33,480 nt of DNA, taken from Candidatus Sericytochromatia bacterium (GTDB lineage: Bacteria; Cyanobacteriota; Sericytochromatia; UBA7694; JACMQJ01). The notes beneath the pieces were generated by a model. The model ran no database searches. It saw only the letters and a program-made list of their open reading frames with translations, and was not told the DNA's origin. The stretch is from positions 1 to 33,480 of the forward strand of contig BPII01000028.1 of NCBI GenBank assembly GCA_026004035.1, written 5' to 3'. Positions 1 through 8,339 of this stretch are shown here, one piece after another. Positions within the stretch are counted from its first letter, which is position 1, and every line of letters starts with the position of its first letter. The translations under genes and the position numbers were made by a program.

Positions 1-11
1 TTATTATTTAC

Positions 12-28
12 CAGTAATAATGCAACAC
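12..28 (-). repeat. Inverted partial copy of the end-site motif
   Basis: Read on the minus strand, this stretch starts GGTGTTGCATT and then diverges from the AGTGGAATA half of the motif seen at 117-254. It could be a degenerate transposase-binding site in the opposite orientation, or a host copy of the motif. The flanking bases 29-116 hold no gene that I can recognise. Confidence 0.3.
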
Positions 29-116
29 CATGATAAAAATAAGAGATATTTCTAAGATCATTATATAACAAAGGTTTCAGAAAAGGCAATTATTAAGATA
101 TATTAATTTAATAGAG

Positions 117-254
117 GTGTTGCATTTTAGTGAAATAAATTGGTTGCATTTTGAGCGGAATAGTTTGTTAAAAGTGTTGCATTTTAGTGGAATAAATTGG
201 TTGCATTTTGAGCGGAATAGTTTGTTAAAAGTGTTGCATTTTAGTGGAATAAAT
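117..254 (+). repeat. 57-bp tandem array, putative left-end transposase-binding sites
   Basis: The core GTTGCATTTT starts at 119, 143, 176, 200 and 233, with alternating spacings of 24 and 33 bp, so the unit is 57 bp repeated about 2.4 times. Two variants alternate: GTTGCATTTTAGTGGAATAA and GTTGCATTTTGAGCGGAATA. The array abuts the stop codon of the last minus-strand gene. Related copies occur only at the other edge of the window (33364 and 33459). Several roughly 20-bp sites at each end are what MuA/TnsB-type transposases use, so I infer that this is one end of the element. Short open frames across the array are by-products of the repeat. Confidence 0.6.
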
Positions 255-1355
255 TTATTCTTTAACACCACCATAGTTATAAGATATATTTTGAGGTAAT
301 GCTACTTGATAATTTTCAATAGGAGTTTTAGAAGGAGATAGAATATCTAAAGAATGAATACCATTAATACTCATAATAAATTCAGTTAATTTTTCTGGTA
401 AGATATCTCTACCTAATTTTTTTGTAAAAGAAATAAAATCATTAATTTTCTGATTAACTAAAGTATGAATATTACTTTGATTTGGTAAGAAATCTTTTTC
501 AATATAGTAAGTAAAGTTAATATCATAATTAACAACAGAAGGAGCTTGAACAATAATAGTATCAGTTAAAGGTCTAACTTTATCATCATTTAGATAAGAA
601 GATACTAAATTAAGCATATCATTGTTAGGAATTTGTCCATTTTTAAGTAAGAAGGATATATTAACTTGTCCTGGAATAGGAGACCATACAGAAACATCAG
701 AGATGTCTTGATGTGCTGATTTGGTATGATAAATATAAGAGGATTTAGGACCAGCTGTAGAAAAAGAAGATAAAGACATTTTAATTCTTTGCCTATATCT
801 TTCATCATTTTCAATATCAGTTCCATACATAGACATAGAGATATTATGAGCTGAAGATACATAATTAATAACATCAACAAGTTTATTAACCTGTCCAATA
901 GCAAAATTATTACCTAAAGAACCCTCTTGAAAAAACTCAGCTTGAATATCTGTATATAAATTACCTGCTAATATCCTACTTTCATACAAAGTATAAAAAT
1001 AATTGTCATTATCTGGTCCTACTCTTGTATTTTGTGGTATTATAACATCAAACGATAATGGAGAAGATACAAAAAATCTAATAGTAGTTTTAGCTTTTTG
1101 AGCTGGTAATCTAATACAGCCTAATAATTCACCTAATTTGTCAAGATAATCATTTTGAGCAGTAGAAAGTAAGTTCATTCTACCTGCATAATCAATATTT
1201 ATAGATATAATGCTTAATACATAAGATAATAAGTTTATGAGTAATCTTTCAGGATCAGCTGGGTTTAAAGTTCTTTGAGTAATATTTTCATAAGCTGATA
1301 TTAATTGAGATTCATAAAGTAAAGGGTCAGTATCAACAAATTTAACTAAATCCAT
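255..1355 (-). CDS. Baseplate J-like protein (Mu gp47 / P2 gpJ family)
   Basis: This 366-aa protein is a wedge component of the contractile-tail baseplate. Family features are visible: an N-terminal region with the LDKLGELLG motif near residues 71-79, a central NDERYRQRI segment, and the AGPKSSY and DVSVWSPIPGQV segments typical of baseplate J. Its start overlaps the end of the gpW-like gene by 10 nt, as in P2 and Mu, where W and J are adjacent. It is the last gene of the leftward arm. The usual next gene, tail protein I, is instead at the far right of the window on the other strand. Confidence 0.9.
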   Translation of the reverse strand: MDLVKFVDTDPLLYESQLISAYENITQRTLNPADPERLLINLLSYVLSIISINIDYAGRMNLLSTAQNDYLDKLGELLGCIRLPAQKAKTTIRFFVSSPLSFDVIIPQNTRVGPDNDNYFYTLYESRILAGNLYTDIQAEFFQEGSLGNNFAIGQVNKLVDVINYVSSAHNISMSMYGTDIENDERYRQRIKMSLSSFSTAGPKSSYIYHTKSAHQDISDVSVWSPIPGQVNISFLLKNGQIPNNDMLNLVSSYLNDDKVRPLTDTIIVQAPSVVNYDINFTYYIEKDFLPNQSNIHTLVNQKINDFISFTKKLGRDILPEKLTEFIMSINGIHSLDILSPSKTPIENYQVALPQNISYNYGGVKE

Positions 1356-1657
1356 ACATTAATAACCTCACTAGTATCTTTTACTTGTAATTGAATAGAG
1401 ATTTTGGGATTATCAGAATTTTTAAGAATAGAGATAGATAAAATATCAGCTCTAGGTTCAAATTCTTCTAAAGATTGATAAATTTCAGAGTATATTTGTC
1501 CTTCAATAAGAGAGTTAATAGGTTGGTCTAAAAGTAACCATAAATCAGAACCAAAATCAGGTCTATGAATATCAGAGCCTTTAGGAGTATTTAGAATAAT
1601 TTTAACATTTTGAATAATACTTTTGATAACATCATTTTCAATTAAAGAACAGCTCAT
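1346..1657 (-). CDS. Baseplate wedge protein, GPW/gp25 family (Mu gp46-like)
   Basis: This 103-aa protein matches the T4 gp25/P2 gpW family, a small wedge protein that links the baseplate to the sheath. The diagnostic core is TPKGS followed by PDFGSDL and LLDQP in the first half. The length is normal for the family. It is coupled to the J-like gene by a 10-nt overlap and lies one base after the stop of the upstream 101-aa gene. Confidence 0.88.
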   Translation of the reverse strand: MSCSLIENDVIKSIIQNVKIILNTPKGSDIHRPDFGSDLWLLLDQPINSLIEGQIYSEIYQSLEEFEPRADILSISILKNSDNPKISIQLQVKDTSEVINVWI

Positions 1658-1658
1658 A

Positions 1659-1964
1659 TTAAGAATATCCTTTTAAATTTAAAGCAGGTCTAAGATCAAC
1701 TCCTTTTAGATAATCTTTATACAAAGGTAAAACATCTTTAGGTATATCATCTGGAATAACCAAAGAACCATCTAAATACTTTTGGTATAAAGGTTGTAAA
1801 TAATCTGGTAATAGTTCAATAGGAAAGTATTTTACATAAATATCATAAAGACAATAATACCAAGTTTTATCATCATTGTATTGACAATCATCTGGTTCTC
1901 TTTTAGTTAATTCTATAAAAAGAATAGTGTCTAATTTTCTAAGTCTATCATCTTTGTATTCCAT
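1659..1964 (-). CDS. Uncharacterised 101-aa phage protein
   Basis: I do not recognise this protein. It is acidic and rich in Tyr, Leu and Pro-Asp pairs, with repeated LPDYLQPLYQKYL and LPLYKDYL segments in its second half. No ribosome site is visible before its ATG. It lies in exactly the same reading frame as the MuF gene upstream, separated by 76 codons containing three stops. It could therefore be the surviving 3' part of a once longer protein, or an independent gene that happens to share the frame. Its position before the W- and J-like genes suggests a structural or assembly role. Confidence 0.6.
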   Translation of the reverse strand: MEYKDDRLRKLDTILFIELTKREPDDCQYNDDKTWYYCLYDIYVKYFPIELLPDYLQPLYQKYLDGSLVIPDDIPKDVLPLYKDYLKGVDLRPALNLKGYS

Positions 1965-1970
1965 AGTTTT

Positions 1971-2189
1971 CTAAATCATTTCTTGTAATGAGCACCAAGT
2001 ATCAGATTCTAAATCTTCAAAAAAATAATCATATTTTAATCCTCTTAAGTAACATCTAATTCTTCTTCATAAGATTTTAATAATTCCGATTTCTTCTGGT
2101 ATATTTTGTTGTCCATTTCCTTGTTGATTTTCTGATTTGTCTTTCTCTCCATTTTTTGTCCTCACAAATCTATCTAAATAATCAGTATA
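1971..2189 (-). pseudogene. Decayed reading frame between the MuF gene and the 101-aa gene
   Basis: The frame of the MuF gene continues past its TAA (2190-2192) for about 40 codons with protein-like content (YTDYLDRFVRTKNGEK, then a Gln/Asn/Gly-rich linker ending NIPEEIG). It then meets TGA (2067-2069), runs through LRGLKYDYFFEDLESD, and ends at TAG (1971-1973), just before the next gene in the same frame. Random DNA this AT-rich should contain more stops. I infer a degraded gene or a degraded extension of the MuF protein. A 35-codon open frame in another phase (ATG near 2149) is an alternative reading, with only a weak GAGG before it. Confidence 0.4.
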
Positions 2190-3434
2190 TTATTCATATA
2201 ATTTATGATAACTTGCAATAACTAAATTGTCATCATTAACAACAACAATTTTCCTATCTTTTTCAAAAATATATTTTGTAGTCTTAATAGTTTTTTTGTC
2301 GGATATATATTTTTTATGTTTTTGTACATAAACATTTTCAGGATTTTTAATAACTTCATAACTTTGTTTTACATATTCATCTAAAGTTAAAAAATTAAAC
2401 TTTTTTTTGTGTTTTTTGTAATGATCTTTAAGATGTTCTTTATCAAAATCAAACTGCCCGCCTTGAGTTTTAGCTACCCAAGTAGCACTTAAATGAGATT
2501 TAATTCTATTAATTCTTTCTTGATTAGAGAGATTATTAAATTCTTCTTCAAGTTCTTTTTGTAAGTCATTTACTTCAACTTTGTCAGGTCTTGAAACAGT
2601 AGTATTAATAGAATTATCATCAAAATGAGCTTGCATTCTACACCTACAATTAGGGTGAGCTGGAGCGAAAATGGATTTGATAGTATCAGACTTACCTTTT
2701 TGTGGTTTTAGTATAAAAGGTTTGATTTCAGGTAATTTAGAAGGGTCTGAGTTTTCAATTTTTTCTAGTAGTTTAACAGCGTTTTCAGTTTTAAAAATTC
2801 TACCGTCCATAGAGCGACATATTTTACAAGTTAGTCTATCATTAGTTCCGTCCCATCTATAGAATTGTATTTTAGCATTATACATTTGCTTTATTGTAGA
2901 AGAGGATTTAATATATGATACAGTAGTATCAATAATTTGTCTTACTTTGTAATCTTCTGTTGTAGTTAGAAAATTACCAAATTTTTTTATAAACTTTTTA
3001 ATACCTGCTTTGTTTTTACCAATAGGATTACCTTCTTCAAAATAATACCTATTAAGAAATTTAATAAGTTCTGTATGAACATTTTGGTCTTTATTGAAGA
3101 ATTTACTGAAATATAAAGAAGTAGTAGATTTAGAGTAATCAATAGCTCTTTGATTATCCATTATTAAATCTTTAGGTATATTTATAGGTAAAGATTCTAT
3201 AGTAGAGTTTATAGTATTTTTTGATATATCAGAGAAATGCTTTTCTAACTTTTGTAATGTATCATTATCTAAATTGAAATGTTTTTCTAAAGTTAAAAGA
3301 ATAAATCTTGATAAATCAACAAAAGAAAGGAAATAGTTAAATTTATCAAGAATATCTTTGATAACTTTTTTTTGTGCTTGATTAAGAAAAGGTTTTAAAT
3401 CATTAATAATATTTTCTATTGTATCATCTGTCAT
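2190..3434 (-). CDS. MuF-type head morphogenesis protein with C-terminal nuclease-like domain
   Basis: The 414-aa product belongs to the SPP1 gp7/Mu gpF minor head family, which attaches to the portal and stabilises packaged DNA. The family signature is visible: DRLTCKICRSMDG near residue 200 and HPNCRCR near residue 262, a paired-Cys/His cluster. The last 85-90 residues (HLKDHYKKH, then TLDEYVKQ, then a strand-rich end with KIVVVNDDN) resemble the PBECR (barnase-EndoU-colicin-RelE-like) domains often fused to MuF proteins as polymorphic toxins. That second assignment is from pattern memory and is less sure. It follows the holin gene with a short overlap. The stop at 2190 may be premature, because protein-like sequence continues in frame. 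Confidence 0.85.
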   Translation of the reverse strand: MTDDTIENIINDLKPFLNQAQKKVIKDILDKFNYFLSFVDLSRFILLTLEKHFNLDNDTLQKLEKHFSDISKNTINSTIESLPINIPKDLIMDNQRAIDYSKSTTSLYFSKFFNKDQNVHTELIKFLNRYYFEEGNPIGKNKAGIKKFIKKFGNFLTTTEDYKVRQIIDTTVSYIKSSSTIKQMYNAKIQFYRWDGTNDRLTCKICRSMDGRIFKTENAVKLLEKIENSDPSKLPEIKPFILKPQKGKSDTIKSIFAPAHPNCRCRMQAHFDDNSINTTVSRPDKVEVNDLQKELEEEFNNLSNQERINRIKSHLSATWVAKTQGGQFDFDKEHLKDHYKKHKKKFNFLTLDEYVKQSYEVIKNPENVYVQKHKKYISDKKTIKTTKYIFEKDRKIVVVNDDNLVIASYHKLYE

Positions 3435-3666
3435 TTGTCAAATCCTTAATTAAAGAATTTTTGTCTTCACTACCTTTAGAAGAGCCAAAATAGAAAGAGA
3501 AAATTTGAGATAAAACAGTAGATAAAGCACCTAAAATATATATAACAATATCTTTGTGAGTATCTTTAATTTCAACAAAGAATAAGATAGTAAATAGCAA
3601 GAAAGTAAGAAAAATAGTAAATAAAGCAATAATAGAAGATATGTATTTGTTTAATTTTTCAATCAT
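3424..3666 (-). CDS. Putative holin, two membrane segments
   Basis: This 80-aa protein has two hydrophobic segments (residues about 8-31 and 40-60) and a charged C-terminal tail rich in Ser, Lys and Asp. The size, topology and position directly after an endolysin gene fit a phage holin, which opens the inner membrane at lysis. The start overlaps the endolysin stop by 4 nt, and the end overlaps the MuF start. No family can be named with certainty. A short spanin-like or membrane-anchor role is the main alternative. Confidence 0.65.
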   Translation of the reverse strand: MIEKLNKYISSIIALFTIFLTFLLFTILFFVEIKDTHKDIVIYILGALSTVLSQIFSFYFGSSKGSEDKNSLIKDLTNDR

Positions 3667-4139
3667 AAATGTTCTAAAGTTCTCCTAATCCAGCCAAATA
3701 GAAATTTAATAGATGTTGGTCTATTATTACAGATTTGCATATATCTTTGAATTTTAGCTATGGTAAATTTAAGTAAGAAAAGTTCTTCATTAAAAGAATT
3801 AAGAGCATTTAGAGTTTGATTACCTAAGACACCATCAATAGATACATTTAAAATTTGTTGTGCAAGTCTAACAGAAGTAGATACACCAGCATTAACACCA
3901 AAATCAAAAATTGATTCAGCGATTTTTTGAGATTTAATTTTATCACCTTGAACTTTGTCCCAATAATTGTTTTTGTATATTTGTTTAGCTTGATTTATTG
4001 TAAGATTTTTAATATCTAAGTTTGGATAAGATGCTTTAGATATACCGAATTTAGTTTCACCACCAGGGTCTTTTGGGTCATTAACATAACCACCTTCCCA
4101 TTTTAAAGTTTTTTGTATAGCAATGTCAAAATTAGCCAT
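3663..4139 (-). CDS. Endolysin, glycoside hydrolase family 108 (muramidase)
   Basis: The 158-aa product is a lysozyme-like peptidoglycan hydrolase. The N-terminal catalytic signature is EGGYVNDPKDPGGETKFGIS at residues 15-34, with Glu15 as the expected catalytic acid. The SIFDFGVNAG segment near residue 76 and the DGVLGNQTL segment near residue 100 match the family's C-terminal peptidoglycan-binding part. There is no signal peptide, so export would depend on the holin-like gene that overlaps it. It follows the portal gene after 4 nt. Confidence 0.88.
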   Translation of the reverse strand: MANFDIAIQKTLKWEGGYVNDPKDPGGETKFGISKASYPNLDIKNLTINQAKQIYKNNYWDKVQGDKIKSQKIAESIFDFGVNAGVSTSVRLAQQILNVSIDGVLGNQTLNALNSFNEELFLLKFTIAKIQRYMQICNNRPTSIKFLFGWIRRTLEHL

Positions 4140-4143
4140 ATAA

Positions 4144-5367
4144 TTAGTCCTCTATGTCTAAAATACTTTTAGCTTTTTGATTATCAATAAGTCCAGAATT
4201 AAGTAGGTTAAGAGTATTTTCTACTTGAATTTTAGAATTTTGAGCATCTTTATCAGGATTTAAAGAAGGTAAAGGATTAAAGATAATATTAATATCTTCA
4301 AAATCATAACCTAATAAAGATATATGTAATTTATAACAATATTCTAAAGCTCTTTTGATACTTCTTTGAAAATTTTGTAATGTTTTAACAAATTGCTGAT
4401 AAGATACAGTAGCCCAAGTTTCAGTAGAGCCTTCAGTTCTACCGAGTAAAGAAGGTTGTCCTTTAGCACCAGAAATAATAAGTTTATCAATCATATTAGA
4501 TAGTTCAGATATACCAGATAAAGAATTAGATAATTCTTTGAAATTTAATTCAGTGCCTTCATAATGAACAACAATACCTTTAGAAATATTGTCATATACA
4601 GTTTTAGAAATATTTTCAATATCATTTTGTAATCTTTTACGATATTCAAATTCAGTTTCAGAAGGAGCTTTAGGTGGTAATGGTAATTGTAAATCTAAAA
4701 ATCCAATAAGTCCTATTTTTTTAGACAAAGATTTAATTTGACTTAAAAGCTCTTCTGATGTTTCAACAGAAGATAAAGCTGATAAAAAAGGAGGTATAGC
4801 ATAAGGTGAATCATCTAAAGTAAATATTGGAATATATAAATATGTTTTAGTATTTAGCTTTATTAGTTCTTTTGAATTTGAAAAAGTGTCTTGATAAGGT
4901 TCATAAACATCTAAAGATTCATTGTAGTTAAATCTAATAGTTTTAACAGGAACTCTAATAATTTTGTTTATACCTTCTAAATTTTCATTAACAACAATTT
5001 CAATAGAGATAGCCCCATAAATAACTAATTGAGAAAGTAATTGATTTATGAAATTATCAATATTCAATTTTTGAGCTAATTTATCAATTTCGTATTTAAT
5101 TATTTCAGAATCATTAGATACAACTTCAATAGTGTGTCCAGAATTAGCTAAATCAATGATAAGCTGATGCATTTGAGATAAAATAGGATTAGCAATAACA
5201 GCTTTTTCTAAGATAGAAAACCATTCAAAAGGGAATTTAGGATTAATATATTTGTATTTAGTATCTAAAAATTTAGATAAAGAAGGAATAATTTCAGTAG
5301 ATAATCTATTATTAGGAATATCAGAGAATTGTTTTTTATCTTTTTTAAAGAATTTTAGCCATGCCAT
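4144..5367 (-). CDS. Phage portal protein
   Basis: This 407-aa protein lies directly after the large terminase gene and overlaps it by 23 nt, the standard portal position. It has portal-like features: an N-terminal alpha/beta region with PFEWFSILEKAV, a mid-protein Asp/Glu-rich helix region and an ETSEELLSQI segment, and a C-terminal part with GSTETWATVSYQQF followed by Asn/Pro-rich LPSLNPDKDAQ. Portals form the dodecameric ring through which DNA is packaged and which joins head to tail. It is shorter than the roughly 500-aa DUF935 portal of Mu and more like compact Mu-type portals of other bacteria. The exact subfamily is not resolved. Confidence 0.75.
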   Translation of the reverse strand: MAWLKFFKKDKKQFSDIPNNRLSTEIIPSLSKFLDTKYKYINPKFPFEWFSILEKAVIANPILSQMHQLIIDLANSGHTIEVVSNDSEIIKYEIDKLAQKLNIDNFINQLLSQLVIYGAISIEIVVNENLEGINKIIRVPVKTIRFNYNESLDVYEPYQDTFSNSKELIKLNTKTYLYIPIFTLDDSPYAIPPFLSALSSVETSEELLSQIKSLSKKIGLIGFLDLQLPLPPKAPSETEFEYRKRLQNDIENISKTVYDNISKGIVVHYEGTELNFKELSNSLSGISELSNMIDKLIISGAKGQPSLLGRTEGSTETWATVSYQQFVKTLQNFQRSIKRALEYCYKLHISLLGYDFEDINIIFNPLPSLNPDKDAQNSKIQVENTLNLLNSGLIDNQKAKSILDIED

Positions 5368-6667
5368 ATTTTATCTCCGATAATGATTGATTAATAAAAA
5401 TAGGTTCAATAAAGAGTTTTTCTTTTGTTTGCAGACTTGCTTTAACAGCTAAAGCTAAAGACCAAAATCTATCAGCATGACTTTCTTGATAATTACCTTC
5501 AATTTTAATATTACCTGATTGAGTAAAAGATTTAGAAACTGAATGTAAATCTTCAATTAATTCCTTTTTTGGTGGTATAAATATAGTCTTATCAAAAAAT
5601 TTAGATTGTAATTTTGTTGCAAGTTCTTCTTTAGATTTAGAAGTAAAATATACAGCTTCTACTTTGTAACCCCATTTTTTAATAAGTTCTTCAGCTAATT
5701 GCATACCAATACCAGTTTCATCAATACATACTTTTTTTGCAAAATAGCAATAATGGTCAATTATTTTAAACTGCTCAGAAAAAGAAAGATTTTGTATTTC
5801 TTCTAATTTTCTTAGATAAAGGATATTATTAATCTTTTCTAAAACAGAAATAACTGTTAAATCTTTTCTTCTACCAATATCAATACCTAAATAAATATCA
5901 TTTTCAATTTGATTTAAATTATCTATGTAAATATTTTCAAGAGTGCATTGTTCAATTATTTCATAAGGTAATAAAGTAAAAGAATCATCTAAAAATTGGC
6001 AAAGATATTCTTGATTAAAAATATCATCAGAAGGAACAGCTTTTTTTAATTGTTGTATATCAATATTTAAACCATTATCAACAGCATCATAAATTGTTAA
6101 TTTTTCTCTATACCAATTTTCATTAGTTTCAGACATTAACCATAGATGATAAAACAAATCATTTTTAGATTTAGGAGTAGATATTACTATAAGTTTGTAA
6201 TTATCATTTCTTGTAATAGAGGGAAAAATAGCTTGATAAAGTTTTAAACCATCTTTGAAAAAAGCCGCTTCTTCCATAATAACATCACCACTTAGACCTC
6301 TTACACCGTCAGGGTTAGCAGGAAGTCCTATTATTCTTGAGCCATTAGGTAATTTGATTTCTAGTATATTTACATTTGCATCAGAAAAAAAAGTCTCACC
6401 ATATTGTAATCCAATAATTTTGAAAAACTCTACATGCTTTTTTACTTTTTCCATAAATTCTTTACTTTGTCTTTCTGTAGGAGAAATTATTGCTACTAAA
6501 TGATTTGGTTTTTCAATAGCTCTAAGTAATGCAAATAAAGAAACCAAGAAAGATTTTCCAGTCTGTCTTGACCACATTATTATACAAAATCTATGTTTTT
6601 CAATCTGTTTTAATGTATTAGCTTGATAAGGTAATAAAAAATTAGCCGTATATTTCTTTTTTGACAT
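5345..6667 (-). CDS. terL: Terminase large subunit (packaging ATPase/nuclease)
   Basis: The 440-aa protein has both terminase domains. The N-terminal ATPase shows Walker A SRQTGKS (33-39), Walker B DVIMEEAAF (128-136, Glu catalytic) and the coupling motif STPKSKND (163-170). The C-terminal RNase H-like nuclease shows acidic residues in GIDIG (Asp263), CIDETG (Asp316) and HADRF (Asp399), three metal-binding positions. It drives DNA into the prohead and, in Mu-like phages, cuts by headful from integrated copies. Its start overlaps the small-subunit gene by 26 nt. Confidence 0.93.
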   Translation of the reverse strand: MSKKKYTANFLLPYQANTLKQIEKHRFCIIMWSRQTGKSFLVSLFALLRAIEKPNHLVAIISPTERQSKEFMEKVKKHVEFFKIIGLQYGETFFSDANVNILEIKLPNGSRIIGLPANPDGVRGLSGDVIMEEAAFFKDGLKLYQAIFPSITRNDNYKLIVISTPKSKNDLFYHLWLMSETNENWYREKLTIYDAVDNGLNIDIQQLKKAVPSDDIFNQEYLCQFLDDSFTLLPYEIIEQCTLENIYIDNLNQIENDIYLGIDIGRRKDLTVISVLEKINNILYLRKLEEIQNLSFSEQFKIIDHYCYFAKKVCIDETGIGMQLAEELIKKWGYKVEAVYFTSKSKEELATKLQSKFFDKTIFIPPKKELIEDLHSVSKSFTQSGNIKIEGNYQESHADRFWSLALAVKASLQTKEKLFIEPIFINQSLSEIKYGMAKIL

Positions 6668-7136
6668 AGTTAATAAACTCTAAATCTATACCTTTATCTT
6701 TAGCTTGTTTTTCAATATTTTCAACAGCTTTTTTTAATTTCTCTTCTCTAATTTTTTGTAATTTGTCAGACATATCAGAGACAGTTTTAGCTACTTTTGC
6801 TAATTCTTCAGCATTATCAAAAGAAATAGAATCTATATCTTTTACAAATTCTAAAAGATGCCTTGCAATAATAGCTGATATAGCTTCCATCATTTCAGTT
6901 GTAGGTTTATCTTTTAATGAAGTAAGTAAAAGTTGTATTTCATCAAATTTTTGAGAGTATGCTTTTGCTGCTTCTTTGTATGTTTTGTATGCTTTATGAA
7001 TAGATGATTTAGATATATCATAACCTTGTTTTTTAAGATAATCTTCTATTTCATAAAAAGAAAGATTTTCTTTCTCATACAAGGTAATAATATCTTCAAT
7101 AAGTCCATAAAGATTTACTTTATTAGTTCTTCTCAT
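6642..7136 (-). CDS. Terminase small subunit-like (Mu gp27 / DUF3486 type)
   Basis: The 164-aa protein starts with a helix-turn-helix (YEIEDYLKKQGYDISKSSIHKAYKTYKEA, about residues 27-55). It is followed by a long helical oligomerisation region ending in a Lys/Glu-rich coil. This is the layout of Mu gp27-like proteins, which lie just upstream of the large terminase and recognise packaging DNA. It overlaps both neighbours (14 nt upstream, 26 nt downstream), implying translational coupling. Confidence 0.75.
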   Translation of the reverse strand: MRRTNKVNLYGLIEDIITLYEKENLSFYEIEDYLKKQGYDISKSSIHKAYKTYKEAAKAYSQKFDEIQLLLTSLKDKPTTEMMEAISAIIARHLLEFVKDIDSISFDNAEELAKVAKTVSDMSDKLQKIREEKLKKAVENIEKQAKDKGIDLEFINYVKKEIYG

Positions 7137-7416
7137 CAGGTATTGCTACTCCAGTATCATTAATAAGTCCATCAAGTAAATCTATACCTTTGGCAGTAAT
7201 ACGATAAGTCGTTTTTTTCTTGTATCTATGATTATTTAAACTAATTTCTTTTTTATCAATATATCCTTTATCTGATAAGTAAAACAATGCATCTTTGATA
7301 TGTGTATCTCTATACTCTTGATAAAAAACATGAATTATTTCTAATTCATCAACAGTTCTATCTCCAATAAGTCTTAAATAGTCTAAAATTTCACCTCTAA
7401 GAACAAATAATCTCAT
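7123..7416 (-). CDS. Winged-helix protein, Mu gp26-like
   Basis: The 97-aa protein reads as a winged-helix fold: an N-terminal helix (RGEILDYLRLIGDRTVDEL), a recognition-helix region (IKDALFYLSDKGYI) and a wing ending YRITAKGIDLL. In Mu-like phages a protein of this type (gp26) lies between gp25 and the small terminase. The function is not established. DNA binding in packaging or late regulation is plausible. It overlaps both neighbours. Confidence 0.65.
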   Translation of the reverse strand: MRLFVLRGEILDYLRLIGDRTVDELEIIHVFYQEYRDTHIKDALFYLSDKGYIDKKEISLNNHRYKKKTTYRITAKGIDLLDGLINDTGVAIPDEKN

Positions 7417-7700
7417 CTATTGATACCTCTGTCTATGAACTTAGATTTAAAGAAATTAAGTTCTTCTCGTAATTCTCTTAATTCTTGTCTCCAACCTGAT
7501 ACATCTCTAAAGTATGTTTCTCTATCAATGTAATAGGCATTAATAACATTAATACTTTCATTAATATTTTCTTTTATACTATCTATTTTCTCTTCTAAAT
7601 TTTTTACTTTTTTTTCTAAATTAAAGTAAAAATATCCTAATATTACAAATGAAATAACCCAAGAAGATTCCTTTAAAACACTTAATAACAATACTTCCAT
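7413..7700 (-). CDS. Membrane-anchored coiled-coil protein, Mu gp25 / DUF2730-like
   Basis: The 95-aa protein has one N-terminal membrane segment (about residues 12-28, WVISFVILGYFYF) followed by a coiled coil (EKKVKNLEEKIDSI and onward). It occupies the slot of Mu gp25, whose role is unknown. It is the first gene after a promoter-like motif at 7728-7739, which lies 39 nt before its ATG, so it probably opens the packaging/lysis/head block of the leftward arm. Confidence 0.65.
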   Translation of the reverse strand: MEVLLLSVLKESSWVISFVILGYFYFNLEKKVKNLEEKIDSIKENINESINVINAYYIDRETYFRDVSGWRQELRELREELNFFKSKFIDRGINR

Positions 7701-7727
7701 AATTAGAAATTAGTTTAATTTTTAAAC

Positions 7728-7739
7728 TTATTCAAGCAA
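7728..7739 (-). promoter_or_regulatory. Late promoter-like motif TTGCTTGAATAA
   Basis: On the minus strand the sequence is AATATTGCTTGAATAA, identical to copies before the protease, capsid and tail-I genes. The motif begins 39 nt before the ATG of the gp25-like gene. It sits in the only real gap (7701-7745) between the tail block and the packaging block. It is presumably a phage-specific promoter or activator site. Confidence 0.6.
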
Positions 7740-7745
7740 TATTTT

Positions 7746-8339
7746 TTATTCTGGTATAGGGGTTATTTTATTCATACTGAGATTAATATGATTTATGTTA
7801 ATATTTAGTCCTTCAATATCTGTATTAACAAGAGCTTTAATTTTAGCATAGAAAGAAGCATAAGCCTTAATATTTGTAGATTTTAGATTTATCAATAGGG
7901 AAGAATCTAAATTAAAGTTTTGAGATTTAATATTGAAGTTATTAACATCAAAATTAATATCATTAGCTTTAGTATCAATCTTTTGAGCCTTTATTTCTAC
8001 ATCACCTTTTACATCTAAAAACAATTTATGTGAATTTCTATCATATTCAATAATAGTTCCATCTTTGAATTTGATATGATATTTATCTTTATTTGAAATA
8101 GGAACTGTATCTTTGTCATTGTAAATAGAACCAATTACAAAGCCTTGTTCTAAAGCATTGTCTAAAAAAACAGCTAAAACTAACTCTTGTATATCAGGTA
8201 AATAATAATATTTATTATCTTTAGTATTGTTCTGTAATACAGGTAACCAATAAGATTGAAGTTTGTCATTGTCTAAAATCTCAATTCTTACTTTACATTT
8301 ACTTTCATCAATAGCAGTAACTAAACCTAATTTAATCAT
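7746..8339 (-). CDS. Baseplate assembly/spike protein V (Mu gp45 / P2 gpV family)
   Basis: The 197-aa product has an N-terminal OB-fold like that of gpV (LGLVTAIDESKCKVRIE, then SYWLPVLQ and FVIGSIYN). It is followed by a C-terminal triple-stranded beta-helix built of short repeats (VKGDVEIKAQ, KANDINFDV, FNIKSQNFNLD). It would form the membrane-piercing spike at the tail tip. It overlaps the D-like hub gene by 4 nt and is the last gene of its block. Confidence 0.85.
   Translation of the reverse strand: MIKLGLVTAIDESKCKVRIEILDNDKLQSYWLPVLQNNTKDNKYYYLPDIQELVLAVFLDNALEQGFVIGSIYNDKDTVPISNKDKYHIKFKDGTIIEYDRNSHKLFLDVKGDVEIKAQKIDTKANDINFDVNNFNIKSQNFNLDSSLLINLKSTNIKAYASFYAKIKALVNTDIEGLNININHINLSMNKITPIPE

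Noticed and set aside
117..254. CRISPR-like array
   Set aside because: The units are complete 57-bp tandem copies with no unique spacers, and no cas genes are present. The same motif at the other edge fits transposon ends better.
77..299. Open frames of 60-65 codons on both strands over the repeats
   Set aside because: They exist only because the repeat lacks stops in those phases. The peptides are simple repeats of one another.
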